Shown one piece after another: positions 1 to 5,267 of a DNA stretch of 5,275 bases (its first letter is position 1; the number at the start of each line of letters is the position of its first letter). The stretch is from NCBI GenBank assembly GCA_030039655.1, contig JASHVC010000506.1, positions 1-5,275 on the forward strand, given 5' to 3'. The stretch is from Xanthobacteraceae bacterium. GTDB lineage: Bacteria; Pseudomonadota; Alphaproteobacteria; Rhizobiales; Xanthobacteraceae. The notes under the pieces are model-generated. The model did no database searches. It worked only from the letters and a program-made list of their open reading frames with translations, and had not been told where the DNA came from. Both the position numbers and the translations under genes were made by a program.

Positions 1-588
1 CGCGATTTCATGTTCGGCGATACTTCGGCGGTATGAGTTGGGCGATTTACTTCGCCCATTGAAGTAACGCGTTCGCGCCTCTTCAAGTCGTCGAAGAACA
101 CTATCGATCTCTCGCTCCTCTCGACGGATTTGCAGTTCGCTTTGTGTCATTTTAGATGCGATTTCACGCAAGACATGCCGGCGTAGCTGATGCAAAAGTG
201 AACTGCGCTCCTCTTCATAGTCGCGCCGGGGATCATCGTCAGCCCAGCGCCGCCATCCCTCTTCGGTCAGCGGCTTGTCCCCATCCTCTCCCTCCTGGAA
301 GAGATGATAAAGGATTAGGTCTTCGAGGCCTGGCATCTGGCCACGATTTCCCGCGTTGTGGGCATCACGATAATGTTGAGCTGCCTCAAGCAGACTACCC
401 GGCACCGCGAATGGCTCACCGGCCCCAGCGATCACACGCAGCAGATTGGCGACCAGCGTTGCAAGTGACACTGCAGCACGGTCGCGGGCATTGTTCGCGG
501 CAACCTGCTTCTGGCATTGGGCGACCCGTGCTGGATCGTTGTCAGCAACAAGCCGAAGCTTATCGTCTTTTGGTGGCTCGTCGGTCAT
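1..588 (-). CDS. Hypothetical protein, N-terminal 196 residues, 3' end off the left edge
   Basis: I do not recognise this protein. The minus strand is open without a stop from an ATG at 588 to base 1 (196 codons). The start is supported by AAAGGAAG (complement of 597-604), 8 nt upstream. The product begins MTDEPPKDDKLRLV, is hydrophilic and has no signal peptide or obvious membrane segment, so it is probably cytoplasmic. Residues 29-54 could form an amphipathic helix (SLATLVANLLRVIAG). Residues 97-125 are acidic with a GWRRWADDDPRRDYEEE stretch. Residues 124-175 are rich in Glu, Arg and Leu and look like a long helix or coiled coil. Codons such as CTT, CGA, GAT and TCA are commoner than in the efflux genes, which may mean a different origin. 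The opposite strand also has an ORF here, but this frame has the better ribosome binding site and a plausible protein composition. Gene reality fairly sure; function unknown. Confidence 0.72.
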   Translation of the reverse strand, partial: MTDEPPKDDKLRLVADNDPARVAQCQKQVAANNARDRAAVSLATLVANLLRVIAGAGEPFAVPGSLLEAAQHYRDAHNAGNRGQMPGLEDLILYHLFQEGEDGDKPLTEEGWRRWADDDPRRDYEEERSSLLHQLRRHVLREIASKMTQSELQIRREEREIDSVLRRLEEARTRYFNGRSKSPNSYRRSIAEHEIA

Positions 589-596
589 CACACGGG

Positions 597-604
597 CTTC
601 CTTT
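597..604 (-). promoter_or_regulatory. Ribosome binding site of the left hypothetical gene
   Basis: On the minus strand AAAGGAAG lies 8 nt before the ATG at 588. It fixes this start over an in-frame GTG immediately upstream (591-589). Confidence 0.6.
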
Positions 605-621
605 GAAGGAGCGGCACGCGC

Positions 622-698
622 AACGATGTAGAATTATGGTAACATCGTAGAGTGTTTAAGAGGGTAATCCGACAACTTCAGTGTAACAAGGTAGAGTG
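622..698. repeat. Short direct and inverted repeats upstream of the left gene
   Basis: GTAACATCGTAGAGTG (639-654) and GTAACAAGGTAGAGTG (683-698) agree at 14 of 16 positions and start 44 bp apart, close to four helical turns. A weaker related copy, AACGATGTAGAATT, lies at 622-635. In addition ACGATGT (623-629) is an exact inverted repeat of ACATCGT (642-648). On the minus strand CATAAT (complement of 631-636 region) lies between the inverted arms and could be a -10 element of the left gene, but no good -35 is seen. The arrangement could be an operator; no regulator is identified. Confidence 0.35.
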
Positions 699-737
699 CT
701 GCGACTCGGCAAACCCCTTGCAGTTGTCTCAGCACGC

Positions 738-824
738 GTAGCCCGGATTGAGCGAGGCGAAATCCGCGAGCGACCAATCGGCTATGTCGCCGACCAGGCT
801 TTCGCCGCGCTCAAGCCAGGCTAC
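738..824. repeat. Palindromic intergenic repeat A (REP/BIME-like)
   Basis: The 25-bp arms 738-762 (GTAGCCCGGATTGAGCGAGG...) and 800-824 are inverted copies matching at 22 of 25 positions, around a 37-bp centre. The GTAGCCCGGAT start and GGCTAC end are shared with repeat C at 1601-1718. The right arm runs directly into the stop codon of the truncated tetR copy, just as repeat C lies beside the stop of the intact tetR. Such repeats are common extragenic palindromes in Bradyrhizobium-like genomes (from memory) and can fold in RNA or act as recombination sites. Confidence 0.7.
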
Positions 825-1016
825 TTCGCCAACAACCCATTAAGCACCACATCGAGGTGCGCGTCGAAATAGGTTTTCAGGTCGAGCGGCTGGCGGTCGC
901 CGAACATCATTAGCCACAAATCGAACAGCGCGATCGGCGCGATGACCACGTGTGGCGACTTGATGATCGATGAATTGTGAATTTCACCGCGATCCACACC
1001 GCGCTGAATCGCCTGC
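821..1016 (-). pseudogene. Truncated tetR copy, C-terminal 64 codons only
   Basis: Bases 825-1016 align without gaps to 1726-1917, the 3' end of the intact tetR, with 12 differences in 192 bp (93.75% identity). The reading frame stays open and ends ...LNGLLAK with TAG (821-823) instead of TAA. Four of the changed codons are silent and six alter the residue (I to V, R to H, P to S, N to K, Q to H, M to L). Similarity stops sharply at 1016/1017; upstream sequence is linker and repeat B. The DNA-binding domain is absent and no ATG or well-placed GTG exists in frame upstream, so it is read as a dead fragment. It may be a remnant of a tandem duplication or of a second tetR paralogue; the divergence shows it is not a very recent copy. 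Confidence 0.85.
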
Positions 1017-1047
1017 CGCGGGCACGATCGCTCGGCGCGCCGACGCC

Positions 1048-1112
1048 AGATTTCGTGGAGCCTGTCATCGGGCCGGCCACTTCGGGCCGGACCCGTTGGC
1101 TCATCCAGGCTA
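1048..1112 (-). repeat. Palindromic repeat B, half element inverted relative to repeat C
   Basis: The reverse complement starts TAGCCTGGATGAGCCAACGG and aligns with 1602-1667 with one 1-base gap and a few mismatches. The core 1059-1091 is a perfect 33-bp inverted copy of 1624-1656. Only the left half of the repeat C type is present; after the AAATC motif the sequence changes to a GC-rich linker (1017-1047) that joins the truncated tetR copy. Confidence 0.8.
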
Positions 1113-1206
1113 AGCCTTGGTGTCGTTCTTTATACGTTCCCGGCGATGGGTCGCCGGACGCTTTCCGGGCCTCGTGGCCCGGTTTGCATAGAGCGAACTA
1201 CCGGTG

Positions 1207-1281
1207 ATGAGCGGGGATAAGCCGGTCGGAGGATTGGAATACCTGACCGAAGTCAAGGAGAATTTGAACGGTAGTAGCTGA
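1207..1281 (+). CDS. Possible 24-codon leader ORF
   Basis: ATG at 1207 opens a 24-codon frame, MSGDKPVGGLEYLTEV..., ending in TGA at 1279-1281. Composition is protein-like (no rare residues, mixed charge), and an in-frame GTG directly precedes the ATG. There is no strong Shine-Dalgarno sequence upstream. Its stop directly abuts CCCTCC (1282-1287), which is complementary to the Shine-Dalgarno of the next gene, so translation of this ORF could affect access to that site. It may equally be chance. I do not recognise the peptide. Confidence 0.25.
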   Translation: MSGDKPVGGLEYLTEVKENLNGSS

Positions 1282-1302
1282 CCCTCCGCGTCAGTGAAGT
1301 AA

Positions 1303-1311
1303 AAGGGAGGA
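1303..1311 (+). promoter_or_regulatory. Strong ribosome binding site of the small exported protein gene
   Basis: AAGGGAGGA lies just before ATG 1315, with 4 nt after GGGAGG (1305-1310). It is the best Shine-Dalgarno in the window and selects this start. GGGAGG can pair exactly with CCCTCC at 1282-1287 in the leader. Confidence 0.75.
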
Positions 1312-1314
1312 ATT

Positions 1315-1551
1315 ATGGTTTTAAGAGCACTGTTGATGACCACAGGGATTGCGGTCGCGATGTTCGCGGCAGTGCATGTTCCTGTTCACGCACAATCTGC
1401 AGCGGAGGCCGAAATGATTGGCTTCCACCAGCTTTGCGACAAGGGCGACCGGCGTGCCTGTGTGCGCTTCGGCATCCTGATCGGAGAGAACCGCGAGCGC
1501 CGCGACGAATGGCGCAGAGCCCATCCGGAATGGTGGTGGTGGGAAAGATAA
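1315..1551 (+). CDS. Small exported protein with one Sel1/Hcp-like cysteine pair and WWWW tail
   Basis: The 78-residue product starts with a clear signal peptide: Arg4, a hydrophobic stretch (residues 5-20) and a probable cut after VHA (residue 26). The mature chain would be about 52 residues and periplasmic or secreted. Cys41 and Cys49 are in CDKGDRRAC, a C-x7-C with glycine and acidic residues between, followed by VRFG. This spacing and context resemble one helix pair of Sel1-like/Hcp repeats, where such cysteines form a disulfide; one repeat alone would be unusual. The end is very basic and aromatic: RRDEWRRAHPEWWWWER. The gene has a strong ribosome binding site and its own terminator, so it is likely monocistronic and expressed. 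It is not part of the efflux operon and converges with tetR. Similar small proteins probably exist in Bradyrhizobium-like genomes, from memory only. Function unknown. Confidence 0.78.
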   Translation: MVLRALLMTTGIAVAMFAAVHVPVHAQSAAEAEMIGFHQLCDKGDRRACVRFGILIGENRERRDEWRRAHPEWWWWER

Positions 1552-1566
1552 GAGCGATTTAGCTCG

Positions 1567-1600
1567 GAGGCCGCCCCAGTTGGCGGCCTCACTGCTTTTT
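1567..1600 (+). terminator. Intrinsic terminator of the small exported protein gene
   Basis: A perfect 9-bp stem GAGGCCGCC (1567-1575) / GGCGGCCTC (1582-1590) with a 6-nt loop is followed by ACTGC and five T (1596-1600). It lies 15 bp after the TAA of the small gene. The T run is set off by five bases, so termination may be partial. The reverse direction has no T run. Confidence 0.8.
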
Positions 1601-1718
1601 GTAGCCCGGATGAAGGCAACGGCTCCGGCCCGAAGTGGCCGGCCCGATGACAGGCTACGCGAAATCCGGGGCTGCGTATCAGTCGTTCCCGGGTTGCGCT
1701 CCGCTCCACCCGGGCTAC
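1601..1718. repeat. Palindromic intergenic repeat C between convergent genes
   Basis: The element begins GTAGCCCGG (1601-1609) and ends CCGGGCTAC (1710-1718), an exact inverted match. Inside are a left half shared with repeat B (1602-1667) and a right hairpin CCCGGGT (1688-1694) / ACCCGGG (1708-1714). It starts at the last T of the small gene's terminator and ends 3 bp before the tetR stop. Transcripts of tetR would read into the right hairpin, which has no T run after it, so it may protect the 3' end more than terminate. Confidence 0.75.
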
Positions 1719-1721
1719 AAA

Positions 1722-2357
1722 TTATTTCGCCAACAACCCATTAAGCACCACATCGAGGTGCGCGTCGAAATAGGTTTTCATGTCGAGGGGCTGGCGGTCG
1801 CCGAACATCATCAGCCACAAATCGAACAGCGCGATCGGCGCGATGACCACCTGCGGCGAGTTGATGATCGAGGGATTGCGAATTTCACCGCGATCGATGC
1901 CGCGCTGAATCGCCTGCTTTAGCATGTCGAGGCAGGGCCGCAGGATTTCGTCGTGATAGCGGTCGGTGAGTTCGGGAAAGCGCGGCGCTTCGGCGATCAG
2001 CATGCGCAGCACCTCGCGCTTGCGCGGGTCTTCGACCAGGTGCTCGTAGATGAAACTGAACTGGGCGCGCAGCAGATCGGCGGTCGAACCTTCGTGCGTC
2101 TCCAGCAATTGCTGCATGGTCTCCTGCGCGCTCTTGGTGAAGTCGCGCACCATGGAGATGAACAAGTGCTCCTTGTTCTCGAAGTAGACGTAGATCGTGC
2201 CCTTGGTGACGCCGGCGCGCTCGGCGATGCGCTCGAGCGTCGTCGTGGCGTAGCCGTTGCGCGAAAATTCCGTGAAGGCGGCCTCCAGGATTTCCTGCGG
2301 ACGCTCCGCTTTGCGCCGCCGCCGCGTCTCCGGTCGTGCTTCGAGCATGTCCGACAT
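1722..2357 (-). CDS. TetR/AcrR-family transcriptional repressor
   Basis: This is a one-component repressor, probably of the divergent efflux operon. From the chosen ATG (2357) it has 211 residues, normal for the family. The N-terminal DNA-binding domain shows the typical pattern: a basic RRRRKAER start, ILEAAFTEFSRNGY, then the helix-turn-helix TTTLERIAERAGVTKGTIY with YVYFENKEHLF (about residues 38-66). The rest is helical, with MLIAEAPRFPEL and a C-terminal ligand and dimer domain. The frame extends upstream to a TTG at 2417, but that would lie inside the operator, so ATG 2357 or ATG 2348 (MLEARPE) is more likely. Neither has a clear Shine-Dalgarno. A duplicate of its last 64 codons lies at 821-1016. 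The inducer cannot be told from sequence. It is probably autoregulated, since the palindrome lies between it and the operon. Confidence 0.93.
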   Translation of the reverse strand: MSDMLEARPETRRRRKAERPQEILEAAFTEFSRNGYATTTLERIAERAGVTKGTIYVYFENKEHLFISMVRDFTKSAQETMQQLLETHEGSTADLLRAQFSFIYEHLVEDPRKREVLRMLIAEAPRFPELTDRYHDEILRPCLDMLKQAIQRGIDRGEIRNPSIINSPQVVIAPIALFDLWLMMFGDRQPLDMKTYFDAHLDVVLNGLLAK

Positions 2358-2363
2358 CGCGGT

Positions 2364-2393
2364 AGCGTAGGGGCCGATTCTGCCAAAAGTCAA
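2364..2393 (-). promoter_or_regulatory. Candidate tetR promoter
   Basis: On the minus strand TTGACT (complement of 2388-2393) and TACGCT (complement of 2364-2369) are 18 bp apart. The -10 is weak. A start point 6-7 nt later would fall on or next to ATG 2357, implying a leaderless message or use of ATG 2348. Other promoters within the palindrome are possible. Confidence 0.3.
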
Positions 2394-2421
2394 GTTATTG
2401 ACTGACCGGACAGTCAATAAC
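2394..2421. promoter_or_regulatory. TetR operator palindrome
   Basis: GTTATTGACTG (2394-2404) and CAGTCAATAAC (2411-2421) are perfect 11-bp inverted arms. The 6-bp centre ACCGGA contains a symmetric CCGG, so only one base pair in the 28 bp breaks symmetry. The form (TGACTG-A-CCGG-A-CAGTCA) is what is expected for TetR/AcrR-type repressors of efflux pumps. It lies between the divergent tetR and efflux genes and covers the -35 and spacer of the rightward promoter. Confidence 0.88.
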
Positions 2422-2427
2422 TAATAT
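2398..2427 (+). promoter_or_regulatory. Probable promoter of the efflux operon
   Basis: TTGACT (2398-2403) is followed by 17-18 bp and CTAATA/TAATAT (2421-2427). TTGAC at -35 fits alphaproteobacterial housekeeping promoters. The start point would be near 2434, leaving a leader of roughly 15 bases. The -35 and entire spacer lie in the operator, so repressor binding should exclude RNA polymerase. Confidence 0.55.
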
Positions 2428-2449
2428 ACCGCAGCGCGGGGGTAAAAGG

Positions 2450-4081
2450 GTGTTTGAGTCGCGTGAGTTGAGTTGGCGTCGCGGCGAACCGGGACGCACG
2501 GAAGGTAGCCGCGTCCGGCGCTATTTCGGCCCTTACGGGCCGCCGGCAATGGCCGGGCTATTCGCGCTTGCCCTGTTGTCGGCATGCGCGGTCGGACCCG
2601 ACTTCAAGACACCGCCGGCGCCGCCGGACGCGGGCTATGCGCCCGAGGCTCATCCTGCTGCGACCGTCGCGGTCGGTGTGGCCGCTGGCGCGGCGCAAAG
2701 GTTCGATCTCGGCCGTGACATTCCGGCCGAATGGTGGAAGGTGTTTCATTCGAGGGAACTGGACAGTTTGATTACCCAGGCGTTGCAAGCCAATCCCAAT
2801 CTGCAGGCGGCCCAGGCCGCGCTGTGGCAGGCGAAGGAGAATCTGTACGCGCAGCGTGGCAAGCTCCTGCCGACCGTTGACGCCGCCAGCTCCGCGGAGC
2901 GCCAGCAATTGTCGCCCGCGACCTTCGGCCAGTCCGGTCCACCGATCCTGTTCGATCTCTTCCAGACCACGGTGAATGTCGGATACGTGCCCGACGTGTT
3001 TGGCGGCCAGCGCCGCCAAGTCGAGGCCAACGCGGCGGCCACCGAGTATCAGCGCTTCGAACTTGAAGCGACTTATCTGACGCTGACCTCCAATGTGGTG
3101 ACGGCGGCGATCGCGGAAGCCTCGTTGCGCGATCAAATCACGGCGACGCTCGACATCATCAAGGTGGAGACCGAACAGCTCGATGTGGTGAAGCATCAGT
3201 TCGATGTCGGCGCCGCCACCCGGACCGATGTGCTCACCCAGCAGTCGGAAGTCGCCACCGCGCAGGCGACCTTGCCGCCGCTGCAGAAGCAATTGGAGCA
3301 GCAGCGCCACGTGCTGTTGGCGCTGACCGGCCGCTTCCCCAACCAGAGTTGGGGCGATCATATGACCCTGGCGTCGCTGCGACTGCCCACTGACTTGCCG
3401 CTGAGCCTGCCCTCGCAACTCGTGGAGCAGCGTCCCGACGTGCGCGCGGCCGAGGCGCAGCTGCATCAGGCGAGCGCGCAAATCGGTGTCGCCATCGCGG
3501 CCCGGCTGCCGCAGCTTAATCTGACGGCGCAGTACGGCACGGCCGGCTTGACGCCGGCGCAGCTATTCACGCCTCAGGCCGCCATCTGGAGCGTTGCGGC
3601 GAGCGGCACGCAGCCGATTTTCCACGGCTTTTCACTGCTGCATCAGCAACGCGCCGCCGAGGCCGCGTACGACCAGGCCGACGCGCTATACCGCAACGCC
3701 GTGCTGGCGGCGTTCCAGAACGTCGCCGACACGCTGCGCGCGCTGCAATTGGATGCGGTGGCGCTGAAGGCGGAGAACAGCGCGCTCCGCGCCGCCTCCG
3801 ACACGCTTGACGTGGCGCGCGGGCAGTATCGGCTAGGCGCCATCGCTTATGTGACGCTGCTCAACGCGCAGCGCACTTACGCGCAGGCACGCCTCGCGTT
3901 GGTGCAAGCCCAGGCCGCGCGCTACGCCGACACTGCCGCCATGTTCCAGGCGCTAGGCGGCGGCTGGTGGAATCGCATCGACGTGCTGACCAGCCCGCAC
4001 AGCTCCGAGGATGAGGACGCGGTGACCACCACCGATCTGACGGCCGGGGAGCATCCAAAAACAACGGAAGTCAAACAATGA
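2450..4081 (+). CDS. Outer-membrane efflux lipoprotein, NodT/OprM (TolC-like) family
   Basis: This is the outer-membrane channel of a tripartite efflux pump; trimers of the family form a barrel plus a long periplasmic helical tunnel. From GTG 2450 it has 543 residues, somewhat longer than the usual 470-500. The lipobox is LSAC (Cys46), followed by AVGPDFKTPP, a family signature. Two outer-membrane efflux repeats follow, about residues 85-275 and 300-495, with DVFGG near residue 185, TRTDVLTQQSEVA, and RPDVRAAEAQLHQASAQIG. The C-terminus has GGGWW and then an acidic, Thr-rich tail. The start is uncertain: GTG 2450 has GGGGG (2438-2442) 7 nt upstream; ATG 2549 would leave only 12 residues before the Cys and no basic n-region. 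With GTG the signal has an Arg-rich 33-residue lead. It is first in the operon and overlaps the adaptor gene by 4 bp. Transport substrate unknown. Confidence 0.93.
   Translation: MFESRELSWRRGEPGRTEGSRVRRYFGPYGPPAMAGLFALALLSACAVGPDFKTPPAPPDAGYAPEAHPAATVAVGVAAGAAQRFDLGRDIPAEWWKVFHSRELDSLITQALQANPNLQAAQAALWQAKENLYAQRGKLLPTVDAASSAERQQLSPATFGQSGPPILFDLFQTTVNVGYVPDVFGGQRRQVEANAAATEYQRFELEATYLTLTSNVVTAAIAEASLRDQITATLDIIKVETEQLDVVKHQFDVGAATRTDVLTQQSEVATAQATLPPLQKQLEQQRHVLLALTGRFPNQSWGDHMTLASLRLPTDLPLSLPSQLVEQRPDVRAAEAQLHQASAQIGVAIAARLPQLNLTAQYGTAGLTPAQLFTPQAAIWSVAASGTQPIFHGFSLLHQQRAAEAAYDQADALYRNAVLAAFQNVADTLRALQLDAVALKAENSALRAASDTLDVARGQYRLGAIAYVTLLNAQRTYAQARLALVQAQAARYADTAAMFQALGGGWWNRIDVLTSPHSSEDEDAVTTTDLTAGEHPKTTEVKQ
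4066..4081 (+). promoter_or_regulatory. Ribosome binding site and ATGA coupling point of the adaptor gene
   Basis: GGAAG (4066-4070) lies 7 nt before ATG 4078, and the stop TGA of the channel gene (4079-4081) overlaps that ATG. Translation of the two genes is probably coupled, which suits subunits of one complex. Confidence 0.75.
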
Positions 4082-5208
4082 CCAAGCGCATGGTAATCAT
4101 GCTGGTTGGGGTCGCCATCGTGTTCGGCGGGATCTTCGGATTCAACGCGTTCAAGCAGGCGATGATCAAGAAATTCATGGGCGCGATGGCTTCTTCGCAG
4201 ATGCAGACCGTGTCGGCGACGAAAGCGGCGCTGAGCGAATGGCAGCCGACGATCGAAGCAGTCGGCAGCCTGCGCGCCGTGAAGGGGGCCGACCTGTCGC
4301 TGGAAGTTTCCGGCGTCGTCGACGCGATCTCGTTCAATTCCGGCGACGATGTCGAACAGGGCGTGCAGCTGCTGAAACTGCGCGCCGACGACGATACCGC
4401 TAAGCTGCAATCGCTGCAGGCAACCGCGGACCTGAGCCAGATCACGTATCAGCGCGATCTGAAGCAGTTCCAGATCCAGGCGGTCAGCCAGGCCACCCTG
4501 GACACGGACGTGGCTAATCTGAAAAACGCCAAGGCGCAGGTCGACCAGCAGCAGGCGATCCTCGACAAGAAATTCCTGCGCGCCCCGTTTGCCGGGCATC
4601 TCGGCATCCGCGCCGTCGACCTCGGCCAGTATCTCGGCGCCGGGACGGTCATCGTGACCCTACAGGCGCTCGATCCGATCTTTCTCGATTTCTTCGTGCC
4701 GCAGCAATCGGTGGATCAGGTACGGATTGGCCAATCGGTGAAGGTGCGGGTCGACGCGTTCAAGGACCAGACGTTCCCGGGCGAAATCTCCGCGATCAAT
4801 CCCAAGGTTGATGCGTCGAGCCGTAACGTTCAGATCCGCGCCACGCTGAAGAACGCGGACCATAGGCTTTTGCCCGGCATGTACGCGACCGTGGACATCA
4901 CCACCGGTGACCCGCGCAACTACATCACGCTGCCGCAGACCGCGATCACATACAATCCGTACGGTGACACCGTCTACGTTGTCGACAGCAAGAGCGGGCA
5001 AGACGGTAAGCCGCAAATGACTGCGCGCCAGACCTTCGTCACCCTCGGCGCTACGCGCGGCGATCAGGTCGCCGTGCTCAAAGGCGTCAACGAAGGCGAG
5101 ACGATCGTGACCGCCGGCCAGATCAAGCTGCACAACGGCTCGGCGCTGCTGATCGACAATTCGATCATGCCGACCGCTGACGCGGCGCCGTTGCCGATCG
5201 ATCGGTAG
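4078..5208 (+). CDS. RND efflux periplasmic adaptor (membrane fusion protein, HlyD/MexH-like)
   Basis: This protein links an inner-membrane RND pump to the outer-membrane channel. It has 376 residues, normal for the family. An N-terminal membrane anchor spans about residues 5-24 with no lipobox cysteine, so it is held as a transmembrane rather than lipid-anchored protein. Domains in order: first half of the lipoyl-like sandwich (60-104, with GSLRAVKGADLSLEVSG and FNSGDDVEQGVQLL), a short helical hairpin (about 105-163), second half (165-203, RAPFAGHLGIRAVDLGQYL), a beta-barrel (204-285, LPGMYATVDI), and a membrane-proximal domain (286-365, GDQVAVLKGVNEGETIVTAGQ). The short hairpin and overall pattern are nearer to MexH/MdtA-type RND adaptors than to HlyD of type I secretion. 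It is cotranscribed with the channel gene; the cognate pump gene is not in the window. Confidence 0.93.
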   Translation: MTKRMVIMLVGVAIVFGGIFGFNAFKQAMIKKFMGAMASSQMQTVSATKAALSEWQPTIEAVGSLRAVKGADLSLEVSGVVDAISFNSGDDVEQGVQLLKLRADDDTAKLQSLQATADLSQITYQRDLKQFQIQAVSQATLDTDVANLKNAKAQVDQQQAILDKKFLRAPFAGHLGIRAVDLGQYLGAGTVIVTLQALDPIFLDFFVPQQSVDQVRIGQSVKVRVDAFKDQTFPGEISAINPKVDASSRNVQIRATLKNADHRLLPGMYATVDITTGDPRNYITLPQTAITYNPYGDTVYVVDSKSGQDGKPQMTARQTFVTLGATRGDQVAVLKGVNEGETIVTAGQIKLHNGSALLIDNSIMPTADAAPLPIDR

Positions 5209-5247
5209 GGTCGCACCATGCGAGCGAAGCATCTCTTTCATCCGCTC

Positions 5248-5267
5248 GTCCCCGCGAATGCGGGGAC
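5248..5267. repeat. Short palindromic repeat after the adaptor gene
   Basis: GTCCCCGC (5248-5255) and GCGGGGAC (5260-5267) form a perfect 8-bp stem around GAAT, followed by CCAGC. This matches the widespread proteobacterial 'CCCGCGAA-GCGGG-ACCCAG' type of intergenic palindrome. No T run follows in the window. It could lower expression of, or mark the end before, a downstream gene. Confidence 0.7.

Larger units (their letters stand above)
1113..1314 (+). promoter_or_regulatory. Structured leader upstream of the small exported protein gene
   Basis: The 200 bp before the small gene contain four predicted hairpins: CCGGCGA/TCGCCGG (1140-1146 with 1151-1157, loop TGGG), CCGGGCC/GGCCCGG (1165-1171 with 1176-1182, loop TCGT), a weaker CCTGAC/GTCAAGG around 1242-1257, and CTGAC/GTCAG (1278-1282 with 1290-1294). 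The two strong tandem stems are followed by only TTTGC, so they are poor terminators. The region could be a regulatory 5' UTR or a small RNA. No convincing promoter was found in it, and transcription may start inside or left of repeat B. Confidence 0.45.

Noticed and set aside
156..650. Rightward 164-codon ORF
   Set aside because: It is antisense to the leftward gene at 1-588, has no good ribosome binding site and a His/Pro/Arg-rich composition typical of a shadow frame.
683..694. GTAACAAGGTAG, like the 3' end of 16S rRNA
   Set aside because: Only 12 bases match; surrounding sequence lacks helix 45 and the anti-Shine-Dalgarno end, so it is chance.
910..1207. Short ORFs on both strands across the truncated tetR and repeat B (910-1104 minus, 977-1207 plus)
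   Set aside because: They run across the duplicated tetR fragment and repeat in wrong frames, have Arg/Ser-rich composition and lack ribosome binding sites.
738..1718. Insertion sequence or CRISPR array
   Set aside because: There is no transposase, no target duplication and no regularly spaced repeats; the repeats are extragenic palindromes.
2358..2417. TTG start for tetR giving 231 residues
   Set aside because: The extra 20 codons lie in the operator and probable promoter, and TetR proteins usually start shortly before the basic helix region.
2558..3481. Leftward 307-codon ORF opposite the channel gene
   Set aside because: Long antisense frames are common in GC-rich genes; composition is Arg/Gly/Leu-heavy and the opposite frame is a clear efflux channel.
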